Below are positions 44,358 through 52,647 of a stretch of DNA of 64,000 nucleotides, in pieces. The notes under the pieces were generated by a model. It worked only from the letters and a program-made list of their open reading frames with translations, ran no database searches and was not told where the DNA came from. A program made the translations under genes and the position numbers. The stretch comes from Coriobacteriia bacterium (GTDB taxonomy: Bacteria; Actinomycetota; Coriobacteriia; Coriobacteriales; Eggerthellaceae), in assembly GCA_030537355.1 (NCBI GenBank), contig JAUNNF010000002.1:62001-126000 (forward strand), in the 5' to 3' direction. Each line of letters opens with the position of its first letter. Positions within the stretch are counted from its first letter, which is position 1.

Positions 44358-44859
44358 ACAAGCTTTAAAAAATGGTGATATCTGTATTTTTGAAACCGAT
44401 ACTGTTGTTGGTATTGGTTGTATTCCAACATCAAAAAACCTAAACAAAATCTATGAAATAAAAAATCGTCCCTTAGAGAAAAAGCTTCCTTGGCTAGTTG
44501 CCGACTTAAATATGGCCTATAAATATATTAAAGCTGATTTTAACGATAACATAGTAAAATCTAAATGGCCAGGTAAAACTACTTTTATATTTAATTCTCT
44601 AAAAGGCGGAACACTTGCTTTAAGACAACCTGCCACAGAAGAGCTTCAAAAAATAATGTCTGAGATTGATTCTCCTATTGTTTGTACTTCAGCTAATATA
44701 TCTGGCGAACCAGCAGTTTCTTCAATAAAAGATGTAAACAGTCATATTCTTAAAAGCGCAGATTTTGTTTATGACAAAAAATTAAACTTAACCCAAACCA
44801 ATAAATCAAGTGAAATAATAGACCTAACTAAAGATAAATTAGTGGTAATCCGCCCCTAA
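44341..44859 (+). CDS. tsaC: Sua5/YciO/YrdC-family protein, likely TsaC
   Basis: About 172 residues with the YrdC fold. TIKQALKNGDICIFETDTVVGIGC at the N-terminus contains the T-D-T-V-x-G-x-G ATP/threonine motif, then the K-x-R motif in IKNRPLEKKLPWL, and SPIVCTSANISGEPA near 115. TsaC makes threonylcarbamoyl-AMP for t6A in tRNAs reading ANN codons. The start is unclear: TTG 44341 (or 44338) follows GGGGATA and overlaps the transpeptidase gene by 17 bp; an ATG at 44314 is also in frame. It converges on the LCP gene with a 21-bp overlap. Confidence 0.83.
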   Translation: MSATIKQALKNGDICIFETDTVVGIGCIPTSKNLNKIYEIKNRPLEKKLPWLVADLNMAYKYIKADFNDNIVKSKWPGKTTFIFNSLKGGTLALRQPATEELQKIMSEIDSPIVCTSANISGEPAVSSIKDVNSHILKSADFVYDKKLNLTQTNKSSEIIDLTKDKLVVIRP

Positions 44860-46332
44860 TATAACTAATATATCAGCATCAGAAGAATATTCGTTACTAT
44901 TGTTGTTTTTTATTTCTCCAACACCTAATGTTTCTTTTATTTTATTGGCGGCTTCTTGATTATCGCCTTTCATAACAATAATTAAAGTCTTATTGTAATT
45001 AGCGTTGTCGGCATTACCTGTAATAGGAGCCATTCCGAGCTCGCCTATTTTTTCGGCTGCTCTTGCAGCTAAGCCTTCTGTGTTTGTTCCATTTTTAACG
45101 GCAACTTTTACATCACCCGAACCAGCATATGCAAGAACAACACCAGTTGTAGTATCAACTATAGTTTCTAAAGAAGGTGGTTTACCCTCGTCCATACGCT
45201 TCATCATAGCCTTAAATTTAGGTTCATCTATTTCTTCATACCATACGCCATCTTTTAAAACTCCTGTAGTTGGCATCATTGCACTATATACATTTTTCTC
45301 AATATCAATATCTTTCATATTTTGAGCAAGACCAATAATGTCGTTTAAAGGAATTGATGTTTTAATGTATTTTGATAAGTCAGTAACAGTTTTTGCGATT
45401 GTAGCAATGTCAGATTCTAGCGCTTTTTTAGCAATAGCAGTTAAAACCATGCGCTGGTTTGCCGCGCGGTATTTATCACCATCACCTACATCGTCAAAAG
45501 AATGGCGCGTCCTACATACAATCAGGGCTTCTTGTCCGTTTAAATTACGTCTACCTTTTGGAACAGATCCCCCTGCTTCTACATCATTAATGTCAATTGG
45601 TACATCAACTTCTACTCCACCTAAATCATCAACTGCCTGGGCAAAACCTTCAAAATTTGCTTCAGCATAATGGTTAATTTTGACACCACATAGTTGTTCT
45701 GCGCATTTAATACATAATTCTGGCCCACCTAACGAATGAGCTGCATTTAATTTTTGTTTGCCATGTTCTCCCATATCAATTTCAACATCTCTATGAAGAG
45801 ACATCATGGTAACTTTTTTATCAATAGGATCAACTCTAGTAAGAATAATACTATCTGATCTAAAATCATTGTCAGTACCACCCTCACCTTTTCTTTCGTC
45901 AGACGCATCCACGCCCATTAATAATGTATAAAATGGTTGATTAAGCGATGTAGGTGTTAAACCAATATTGTCCATACCCTCATGCATATTATTCGCAATC
46001 ATACTTGCAAAAGCTATTCCACCAGCAATTAATAAAGCAATAACACCAACAACTATTCCTATAATAATTTTTGTTCTTTTTTTGTTTTTGTTTTTTTTAT
46101 GTGCTTGTGAATATCTTCTAGCTGTTGTGTTTCTTGAATAATCATTTGCTGTTTTACCACCTGTAGGAATATGTGCCGGTTTAACAGCTTGCTGAGGATT
46201 AAATCCTGCAGCAAAATCGTTATTTTCGCTTCTCCTGTGTTGAGATGCTTCGTAAGTTCTTTTATTTAGCTCACTAAAACCTTTTGTAGGTTTTTTTCTT
46301 GGCCTTCTTTGTCTATTGTCAAACATACTCAT
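44839..46332 (-). CDS. LytR-CpsA-Psr family protein with LytR_C domain
   Basis: A 497-residue membrane protein. A long basic cytosolic N-terminus (1-87) precedes a membrane helix (about 88-112). The LCP domain (about 130-330) has LLMGVDASDERKGEGG, RSDSIILTRVDP, SLHRDVEI (an Arg binding polyprenyl phosphate in the family), KLNAAHSLGG and RTRHSFDDVGDGDKYRAANQR. The C-terminal 90 residues (VKVAVKNGTNTEGLAARAAE...) form a LytR_C domain. LCP enzymes attach wall polymers to peptidoglycan. No ribosome site; a TAATAT -10 candidate lies 8 bp upstream of the ATG. Confidence 0.9.
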   Translation of the reverse strand: MSMFDNRQRRPRKKPTKGFSELNKRTYEASQHRRSENNDFAAGFNPQQAVKPAHIPTGGKTANDYSRNTTARRYSQAHKKNKNKKRTKIIIGIVVGVIALLIAGGIAFASMIANNMHEGMDNIGLTPTSLNQPFYTLLMGVDASDERKGEGGTDNDFRSDSIILTRVDPIDKKVTMMSLHRDVEIDMGEHGKQKLNAAHSLGGPELCIKCAEQLCGVKINHYAEANFEGFAQAVDDLGGVEVDVPIDINDVEAGGSVPKGRRNLNGQEALIVCRTRHSFDDVGDGDKYRAANQRMVLTAIAKKALESDIATIAKTVTDLSKYIKTSIPLNDIIGLAQNMKDIDIEKNVYSAMMPTTGVLKDGVWYEEIDEPKFKAMMKRMDEGKPPSLETIVDTTTGVVLAYAGSGDVKVAVKNGTNTEGLAARAAEKIGELGMAPITGNADNANYNKTLIIVMKGDNQEAANKIKETLGVGEIKNNNSNEYSSDADILVILGADYH

Positions 46333-46393
46333 AACTCTATATATTATGAACGATTTTAAAGAAAATTTACCTGTTATTTGATAAAATAAATTT
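46333..46393. promoter_or_regulatory. divergent leaderless-type promoters (LCP gene and aminotransferase operon)
   Basis: Plus strand: TAAAAT at 46382-46387 ends 6 bp before the ATG at 46394. Minus strand: TAATAT (46346-46341) ends 8 bp before the ATG at 46332. Neither start has a Shine-Dalgarno sequence. Confidence 0.5.
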
Positions 46394-47653
46394 ATGAGTA
46401 ATTCAGCACATATATCACAAGATATTAGTAGTCACTTACTCGCAAAACGAGTAACAAAAATGCGTTCAAGTGCTGTTCGTGATTTATTCAGTGCTGCAAG
46501 TAGTTCAGATGTTATATCTTTAAGTGGAGGAATGCCCGACGTGTCCTTATTAGATTCAACATCTATTAATAAAGCTACAAAACCTACATATAAAGAAAGT
46601 ATGTCAGAAGCTCTCCAATATGGCTCTACTAATGGACGTGAAGAAACTAGAGCTGTTTTTTGTGACATAATGAAGGAAATTGGCATTTTCGCTAAACCTG
46701 ATGATGTTCTTTTAACTACTGGAGCTCAAGAAGCTCTTGATTTAATTGCCAAAACTTTTATTAATCCTGGAGACATTATTATTACTGAAGGTCCTACATA
46801 TCTAGGTGCTCTTCAAGCATTTTCTGCATTTGAACCTGACATTCATTGTATTGAGTTTGACGAGAATGGAATGAAAACCGATCTTCTTGAACAAAAATTA
46901 AAAAGTCTAGAAAAACCAGCTAAGCTTTTATATACGATTCCGAACTTTCAAAATCCTGGAGGAGTTACTCTATGCCCTGAACGCAGAAAACATTTAATTG
47001 AATTAAGTAAAAAATACGGTTTTTTGATTATTGAAGATGACCCTTACGGAAGGCTCAGATATGATGGTGGTCATATTAAACCATTAAAAGCTTTGGATAA
47101 AAATGTTATATATTTAGGTACTGCTTCCAAAATATTTGCACCAGGGCTACGTCTTGGTTGGATATGTGCTTCTAAAAGTGTTTTAGATTCAGTTAATTTG
47201 GTTAAACAAGGCGAGGACCTCTGTGGAAGCAACTTTACTCAAATTGTTGTAGAACATTATTTTACAGATACTCCTTGGGCAACAACTTTACAAAAATTCA
47301 AATTAACTTATAAAAAACGACGCGATGCAATGTTAAAAGCTTTAGATGAATACTTTCCTCCTGAAGCACAATGGACACATCCAGAAGGTGGATTTTTTAT
47401 TTGGGTTACGCTGCCAAAATATGTAGACTGTACTTCTATGCTTAATGAAGCCCTCGAAATGGGAGTTACATATACACCGGGTGATGGTTTTTATCCTGAT
47501 GGAAAAAGAGGAAAAAACTGTATGCGTATAGCATTTTGTTATGCTGAACCTGCTGATATAGAAGAAGCTGTTAAAAGATTAGCAAAAGTAATAGAACAAA
47601 AACTAGAACTCTATAGAGCATTTATTGATGCTGGAGCAATAAAAGAGGAGTAA
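46394..47653 (+). CDS. PLP-dependent class I/II aminotransferase (LysN/ARO8-like)
   Basis: A 419-residue fold-type I aminotransferase. Substrate-binding SLSGGMPD near 42, TTGAQEALDLIAKTF near 109, IPNFQNPGG near 185, EDDPYGRLRYDG near 215 and the PLP lysine in GTASKIFAPGLRLGW (near 246) are the marks of the MocR/2-aminoadipate aminotransferase group. There is no N-terminal GntR-type DNA-binding domain, so it is an enzyme and not a MocR regulator. Substrate unknown. It opens a tight operon with an atypical Ddl (3 bp gap) and a GHMP kinase. Confidence 0.88.
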   Translation: MSNSAHISQDISSHLLAKRVTKMRSSAVRDLFSAASSSDVISLSGGMPDVSLLDSTSINKATKPTYKESMSEALQYGSTNGREETRAVFCDIMKEIGIFAKPDDVLLTTGAQEALDLIAKTFINPGDIIITEGPTYLGALQAFSAFEPDIHCIEFDENGMKTDLLEQKLKSLEKPAKLLYTIPNFQNPGGVTLCPERRKHLIELSKKYGFLIIEDDPYGRLRYDGGHIKPLKALDKNVIYLGTASKIFAPGLRLGWICASKSVLDSVNLVKQGEDLCGSNFTQIVVEHYFTDTPWATTLQKFKLTYKKRRDAMLKALDEYFPPEAQWTHPEGGFFIWVTLPKYVDCTSMLNEALEMGVTYTPGDGFYPDGKRGKNCMRIAFCYAEPADIEEAVKRLAKVIEQKLELYRAFIDAGAIKEE

Positions 47654-47656
47654 GTA

Positions 47657-48643
47657 ATGAAAATAGCAGTATTGATGGGAGGAACTTCTTTCGAAAGAAA
47701 AATTTCTCTTCAAACAGGAAAAACAGTTTGTAATGCCTTAGAAGAAGCAGGTCATAAAGTTGTTGCATTAGACACAACAAAAGAATTAGTTCCTACTCTG
47801 CGTAGCGAAAAACCTGACTGCGCATACATTGCTCTTCATGGAAAACAAGGTGAAGACGGAACTATTCAAAGTTTACTTGAGTTTCTACAAATCCCTTATA
47901 TAGGCTCTTCATATTCGGTTTGTAGAAGAGCTTATAACAAAGCAACACTTCCAGAAACTTTAAGAAATTATAGAGAAGTCACAAAAAAGAATAGTTCTGC
48001 ATCTACACCTAAACAAATATGTTTAGCGAGAGACGCATTTAAAGATATGGGTGCAGCTACAGCACTTGATTTAATTTATAAGCGTCTTAATGGAGGGCTT
48101 CCTTATGCTGTAAAACCCTCAAAAGGAGGTTCTGCTCTTGGTGTTCATAAAGTAGAAAAAAAGAATCAGCTAGCTGAAGCAATTTTAGATGCTCTTTCAT
48201 ACAATGACGAAGTGCTAATTCAAGAATGGATAGACGGTGTAGAAATGAGTGTTTGTATTTTAGGGCCAGGTTGGAATGCTAAAGTTTTGCCTCCAGTAGA
48301 AATTGTTCCGAGAAATGGTCTTTACGATTATGATGCACGTTACACGAGTGGTGGAATAGATGCTTATATTCCTGTAAGAAAAGAGTCCTTATCTACAAAT
48401 AAAAATATTGCTGAACGTGCTATCTCTTCTATAAAAGAAGCTGCTGTCGAAGTATATTCTGCTTATGGAATAAAAGACCTAGGTAGAGTAGACTTAGTTT
48501 GGGACGGAGAAAAACCACAAATTTTAGAAGTTGCAGTATCTCCAGGAATGACGGAATACTCTATATTCCCTAAAGCTTGTGAAGCTGCAGGATATAAATT
48601 TAGCGAAGTTTTAGACAATTGCATCAAGGAGGTAACAAAATGA
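47657..48643 (+). CDS. D-alanine-D-alanine ligase-like ATP-grasp protein, divergent
   Basis: A 328-residue ATP-grasp protein. VLMGGTSFERKISLQTG at the N-terminus and IALHGKQGEDGTIQ near 57 are Ddl-like, and the ATP-binding lysine lies in AVKPSKGGSALGV (near 155). In the metal site the first two ligands are kept (GRVDLVW, LEV), but the expected N in E-x-N-T-x-P-G-M-T is Ala (L-E-V-A-V-S-P-G-M-T, near 297-306). The middle region also departs from Ddl. A canonical Ddl is encoded at 59371-60297, so this copy may join other substrates or be impaired. A GAGGAG site precedes the ATG. Confidence 0.85.
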   Translation: MKIAVLMGGTSFERKISLQTGKTVCNALEEAGHKVVALDTTKELVPTLRSEKPDCAYIALHGKQGEDGTIQSLLEFLQIPYIGSSYSVCRRAYNKATLPETLRNYREVTKKNSSASTPKQICLARDAFKDMGAATALDLIYKRLNGGLPYAVKPSKGGSALGVHKVEKKNQLAEAILDALSYNDEVLIQEWIDGVEMSVCILGPGWNAKVLPPVEIVPRNGLYDYDARYTSGGIDAYIPVRKESLSTNKNIAERAISSIKEAAVEVYSAYGIKDLGRVDLVWDGEKPQILEVAVSPGMTEYSIFPKACEAAGYKFSEVLDNCIKEVTK

Positions 48644-49788
48644 AATTAAAAGCTTTTGCACCAGGCAGAACAGAAATAGCTGGTAATCACGTCGATCATC
48701 AACATGGAATTGCTGTTACAGGAAGCCTAAAACAAGGAATTTCAGCAGATGTAGAATTAAGAGATGATTATATTATCCGTATAGAAAGCGAAGGCTTTGA
48801 GCCTTTTGAGGTAGATCTTATTGAGCTTAAATCAGAACCTATTCCAAACACAGAACATCATTTTACATCCAAAGCATTAGTTGCAGGAGTTTCATACTCT
48901 TTTATGAAACAAGACATTCCAATTAATGGCTTTACTGCAAAAATGACATCAACAATTGGTTCAGGAATGGGGCTTTCTTCTTCTGCTGCATTTGAATTGC
49001 TTATAGGAGTAATTTTAAACGAAGCTTACAACGATGGTAAAATGTCAAAAATGGAACTTGCTCAAATAGGTCAATTTGCTGAAGTTGAGTTTTATGGAAA
49101 ACCTTGTGGTCTCCTCGATCAAACAGCAATTTCTTATGGTGGTATAATTGCTATAGATTTTAAGAACCCACAAGTTTTAGACGTTTCTCCCATCGATTTT
49201 TCATTTGATAAAAATGGTCTAGGTGCAGTTTTAGTAGACAGCGGTGCAGAACATGGCGATATATCGCATATGTATGCCGCAATTCCTGAAGATATGAAAA
49301 CTATAGCTTCTAAATGTAATGTAGATTTTCTTAACGATACATCTATTGAAGAGCTAAATAAACAACTTTTTAATGTGAGCAATAAATCTGCACTTCGGGG
49401 TATCCACTATTTTCATGAAATCAACCTAGTAGAGCAACGAATCAAAGCTCTTCAAAATAATGATATAAAAACGTTTATGTATCTACACGGACTATCTGGT
49501 TCTTCTTCAACACAATTTTTACAAAACGTAACAGTTAGCGAAGAAAATCAACAAGCTACATTATGTCAAGCAATTTGTGAATTAGCGTTAGACATTAGCT
49601 GTAAGGGAAATTACTCTAATCGAGGAGCAAGCAGAATTCATGGTGGGGGCTTTGGTGGATGTATACAAGTATTCTTACCAAAACAACAAGTAGAGTGTTT
49701 TATGAAGCTTGTAAACACCGTTTATAATAAAAATGCTGCACAAGAAATAGAATTTAGCGAATCAGGAGCATATGCTCAATTCTTATAG
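48640..49788 (+). CDS. galactokinase-like GHMP kinase
   Basis: A 382-residue GHMP kinase. The N-terminal signature reads A-P-G-R-T-E-I-A-G-N-H-V-D-H-Q-H-G, the variant of the galactokinase motif (G-R-x-N-L-I-G-E-H-x-D-Y) found in a clade of anaerobes. The ATP loop is GSGMGLSSSAAFE (near 109) and the C-terminal motif is GGGFGGCIQVF near 345. Galactose is the annotated substrate for the clade, but sugar specificity cannot be read. The ATG overlaps the stop of the Ddl-like gene (ATGA) and has a perfect AAGGAGG. No galT or galE is present. The stop codon abuts the first DnaA box of the origin. Confidence 0.85.
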   Translation: MKLKAFAPGRTEIAGNHVDHQHGIAVTGSLKQGISADVELRDDYIIRIESEGFEPFEVDLIELKSEPIPNTEHHFTSKALVAGVSYSFMKQDIPINGFTAKMTSTIGSGMGLSSSAAFELLIGVILNEAYNDGKMSKMELAQIGQFAEVEFYGKPCGLLDQTAISYGGIIAIDFKNPQVLDVSPIDFSFDKNGLGAVLVDSGAEHGDISHMYAAIPEDMKTIASKCNVDFLNDTSIEELNKQLFNVSNKSALRGIHYFHEINLVEQRIKALQNNDIKTFMYLHGLSGSSSTQFLQNVTVSEENQQATLCQAICELALDISCKGNYSNRGASRIHGGGFGGCIQVFLPKQQVECFMKLVNTVYNKNAAQEIEFSESGAYAQFL

Positions 49789-49871
49789 TTATCCACAAAA
49801 GCAACCATGATTTTGTGGAAATTGTGGAAAACCAGCTGAATATTGTGGAAAACTTTTACTGCTCTAAAGAT

Positions 49872-49897
49872 ACCCCTCTGAACAGGGGTTTCTTTTT
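49872..49897 (+). terminator. rho-independent terminator after the aminotransferase-ddl-kinase operon
   Basis: ACCCCT (49872-49877) and AGGGGT (49884-49889) form a 6-bp stem with a six-base loop, followed by TTTCTTTTT. It lies inside the origin region, about 85 bp after the kinase stop, and would stop transcription before the second half of the DnaA-box cluster. Confidence 0.8.
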
Positions 49898-50062
49898 ATG
49901 TGTTTTTCAACGCTTTCTCTACCTGGCATTATTAAATTTCTTGATTTCCACAGAAATTCCGAAGCTGTCAACCTTTTTTACTTACTTTTCAACATTTCAA
50001 CAATTTGTGAATAATTTGTGGAAAAGTCCGAAAATGCCAAATAAACATATATAAAATTTTTC

Positions 50063-50090
50063 TTGAAAACTTTAAAATAATATGTATAAT
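50063..50090 (+). promoter_or_regulatory. promoter of the HATPase/wHTH gene, inside oriC
   Basis: TTGAAA at 50063-50068 and TATAAT at 50085-50090 with a 16-bp spacer, the best -35/-10 pair in the window. Transcription would start near 50097 and give a leader of about 65 bases before the GTG at 50163. Its -35 box lies within the A/T-rich part of the origin, so DnaA binding or unwinding could affect it. Confidence 0.7.
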
Positions 50091-50162
50091 TGTACACCCT
50101 TTCATTTTAACTGGAATTTTAAAATATAGGTTTTTTCATAAAAGGTTGAAAGTTGTGAAATA

Positions 50163-50978
50163 GTGTCTGAAGTGAATGAAACACATAAAGAATCAAACTA
50201 TGTTACAAAACATAGGCAAGATTTCTCTGTTGTAAGGAATCCAGCTCGTATTGCTGTATATGACGATTTAAAATCTCCCCCTCATGTAATAACCATTAAA
50301 CCAGACTTAACAAATAACTATATAGAAAAACTAACATCAAGTATCTACGATGAAATAGTAAAAAAAGGAAGTAAAATTCCATATACAGTAATCCGAGAAA
50401 TTGCAGAAAATTTTATTCATGCAAGCTTTTCTGAAATTGTAGTATCTGTTTTAGACAACGGGAACACCATTCGTTTTGCAGACCAAGGTCCGGGATTTAA
50501 AAATATTGAAAATTCTCAACTCCCAGGTTTTACTTCTGCTACTGAAGACATGAAACAATATATACGTGGTGTTGGTTCTGGACTACCTACTGTAAAAGAT
50601 TACCTAAATTATTCAGATGGTTGTCTGAAAATTGAAAATAATGTTGATAATGGCGCTGTAGTAACAATAAGCTTGATTGAGAATTTAAAAAATTCATCTG
50701 CTTTTTCAGAAAACGATCAAACTCTTAGCGATAAAAAATATTCGCAAAAATTAAAATTAATGAATCCAAATTTGAACCTACGTGATCAACAAATTTTAAA
50801 ATTATTATTAGAAGAAGGTGCACTAGGTGTTTCTGAGATCGCTCAATTAATTAATCTACCACTTTCAAGCACACATAAATCACTAAAAGATTTAGAACAA
50901 AATGGTCTTGTCACAAAATTAGACAACAAAAAACGGATTCTTTCTAATCAAGGTTATACTATTATCAGTTATTCATAA
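50163..50978 (+). CDS. fused HATPase (GHKL) and winged-helix protein upstream of dnaA
   Basis: A 271-residue cytosolic protein. The N-terminal half (about 50-175) is a histidine-kinase/anti-sigma-type ATPase fold without a phospho-accepting domain: N-box-like I-R-E-I-A-E-N-F-I-H-A-S near 78, IRFADQGPGF (D-x-G-x-G, near 101) and GVGSGLPTVKDYL (G2 box, near 140). The C-terminal 75 residues (LNLRDQQILKLLLEEGALGVSEIAQLI... split here by position, about 200-260) are a MarR/ArsR-like winged helix. The start is GTG 50163 (a GTG at 50172 is possible). It lies between oriC and dnaA on the same strand, so a role in origin or dnaA control is plausible but unproven. Confidence 0.75.
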   Translation: MSEVNETHKESNYVTKHRQDFSVVRNPARIAVYDDLKSPPHVITIKPDLTNNYIEKLTSSIYDEIVKKGSKIPYTVIREIAENFIHASFSEIVVSVLDNGNTIRFADQGPGFKNIENSQLPGFTSATEDMKQYIRGVGSGLPTVKDYLNYSDGCLKIENNVDNGAVVTISLIENLKNSSAFSENDQTLSDKKYSQKLKLMNPNLNLRDQQILKLLLEEGALGVSEIAQLINLPLSSTHKSLKDLEQNGLVTKLDNKKRILSNQGYTIISYS

Positions 50979-51050
50979 ATTTTTAATCATTTTTCAAAAT
51001 AAAGTGATATAGTAAGAAACCCTTTTCGCCGTAAATTAAAGTTAGGATAT

Positions 51051-52460
51051 ATGGATGATATAAATAAAATATGGAATGACGTTACTTCTAGGGTAAAAGA
51101 GTTAGATTTTAAAAACGAAAATAAAGTTGATGCTTTTTTACCTATGCTTCGTCCTCAAGTTATTAGCGATAACTATTTAATGTTAACAACAAATAATAGT
51201 TTTATAAAATTTTGGGTAGAAACACATATTCTTTCTTTGGTTAAACAGGCTCTTTTTGACCTATATAATCAAAAATTTGAAGTTCAAATAGAAATTGATC
51301 AAACTCAAGATAATTCTTCATATCCTGAATTAAATATGCAAGAGCCTAAAAATATTGAACCTCAAGAACCAATATTAAAAGAAACTCCTAAAGTAGAATT
51401 TGGTGTTGATTTATCTTCAATATTAAGTTTTGAAAATTTTGTAATTGGAGACAGTAATAATATTGCTTATCAAATGTCACTTGCTGTTGCTGAAACCCCT
51501 GGCAAACCTAATCTTAATCCTTTATTTTTATATGGTAAAAGTGGTATTGGAAAAACACATCTTTTATATGCTATAAAAAATTATATTGAGCAACATAATC
51601 CAAATATGAACGTTATGTATATAGATGCCACAGAATTTATTAACGAATATACAAACGCTGCAACATCACATGATATTGATAAATCAAGTTATCAAAATTT
51701 TAATGATAAATACATAAATTCACATGTTCTTTTAATAGATGATTTACAGCTATTACAAGGCAAAAAGGGTACCTTAAATACTTTCTTTTCGATATTTAAT
51801 AAATTAACAAGTATTGGTAGACAAATCGTAATTTCTGCAGATAGAGCTCCTAAGAATATCGATGTCGAAGAAAGATATCAATCTCGTTTTAATAATGGCA
51901 TGTCATGTGAAATAACAGCACCAGAAGTAGAAGTTAAACTTGGTATTATTGACAGTTATATCGAAGATTTCAAAAAAGATGATCCTAATGTAGAAAATTA
52001 TATAACTCAAGAAATAAAAGAATATATTGCTCAAAATTCTTCTTCAAATATACGAGAATTAAAGAGTGCTATTACAAAAGTCCTCATGCAAAGTAAAAAC
52101 TTAAATCACACTTTCTCTACAGCAGATGTTAAACAATTATTGGAAGAACATTTTAGTAAAAGCATAAAAAAAAGAATTACTATCGAAAAAATACAAAGTG
52201 CTGTAGAAAAATTCTACAATATTAACCATAGCTCACTTATAGGAAAGAAAAAGGATAAAAATATTGCATATGCTCGTCAAATAGCTATGTATTTATGTTA
52301 TAACTTACTTGAAACAACAGTAAGTAATATTGGTAATAATTTTAATCGTGATCACTCAACAGTTATCCATAGTATAAAAGTTGTTGAAGATAAAAGAAAA
52401 AATAATAGAAGTGTGAATGAAGAATTAGAAGTTTTAGAAAAAATGATAAGAGAAAATTAA
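51051..52460 (+). CDS. dnaA: chromosomal replication initiator protein DnaA
   Basis: A 469-residue DnaA with all domains: domain I (1-85, FLPMLRPQVISDN...FIKFWVETHI), a short acidic linker, the AAA+ domain (about 115-330) with Walker A YGKSGIGKTHLLYA (near 160), Walker B VLLIDDLQLL (near 226) and a sensor region, and domain IV with the DnaA-box-binding signature N-R-D-H-S-T-V-I-H-S (near 433). It opens the origin. It lies 72 bp downstream of the HATPase/wHTH gene, with TTAGGAT before the ATG and a TATAGT candidate at 51008. dnaN does not follow it, unlike in most bacteria. Confidence 0.97.
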   Translation: MDDINKIWNDVTSRVKELDFKNENKVDAFLPMLRPQVISDNYLMLTTNNSFIKFWVETHILSLVKQALFDLYNQKFEVQIEIDQTQDNSSYPELNMQEPKNIEPQEPILKETPKVEFGVDLSSILSFENFVIGDSNNIAYQMSLAVAETPGKPNLNPLFLYGKSGIGKTHLLYAIKNYIEQHNPNMNVMYIDATEFINEYTNAATSHDIDKSSYQNFNDKYINSHVLLIDDLQLLQGKKGTLNTFFSIFNKLTSIGRQIVISADRAPKNIDVEERYQSRFNNGMSCEITAPEVEVKLGIIDSYIEDFKKDDPNVENYITQEIKEYIAQNSSSNIRELKSAITKVLMQSKNLNHTFSTADVKQLLEEHFSKSIKKRITIEKIQSAVEKFYNINHSSLIGKKKDKNIAYARQIAMYLCYNLLETTVSNIGNNFNRDHSTVIHSIKVVEDKRKNNRSVNEELEVLEKMIREN

Positions 52461-52647
52461 TGTCAATAAACTGTTTATTTTTGGTTGATAACTTAGTGAT
52501 AATTTGTTAATAAATAGATAATTAATTTTATTTAACTTTTTTATCTTTTTTGATTAACAAAAGTTTTATTTGGTTTATTTGGTTTATTAATAGAATTCAA
52601 CAATACAACCAAATTTATTATTATTATTTTATATAGAAAGAGAAAAG
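52461..52647. other. A/T-rich spacer after dnaA
   Basis: 187 bp of very A/T-rich sequence with a short tandem repeat of TTTGGTTTATT type (about 52565-52588). No clear DnaA box is seen. It could be a second unwinding region as in split origins, but nothing in the sequence decides this. A ribosome site (AGAAAGAGAAAAG) for the peptidase gene lies at its end. Confidence 0.35.

Larger units (their letters stand above)
49789..50162. other. oriC: probable chromosomal origin of replication (oriC)
   Basis: The gap holds a cluster of DnaA-box-like 9-mers. Plus strand: TTATCCACA at 49789-49797 (perfect) and ATTTCCACA at 49944-49952. Minus strand: ATTTCCACA (49822-49814), TTTTCCACA (49831-49823, 49852-49844 and 50025-50017) and TTATTCACA (50014-50006, perfect to TTATNCACA). 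An A/T-rich stretch (about 50040-50090), a candidate unwinding region, follows. The position near dnaA and parAB/parS supports the call. The region also contains the terminator of the galactokinase operon and a promoter for the next gene. No gene is present in it. Confidence 0.85.

Noticed and set aside
49789-50162. Small RNA or tRNA gene in the long gap before the HATPase gene
   Set aside because: No cloverleaf or conserved RNA pattern; the hairpin fits a terminator, and DnaA boxes explain the gap.
52461-52647. A second origin unwinding region after dnaA with tandem TTTGGTTTATT-type repeats
   Set aside because: The sequence is A/T-rich but has no recognisable DnaA box, and A/T-rich gaps are common here; listed only as a spacer.
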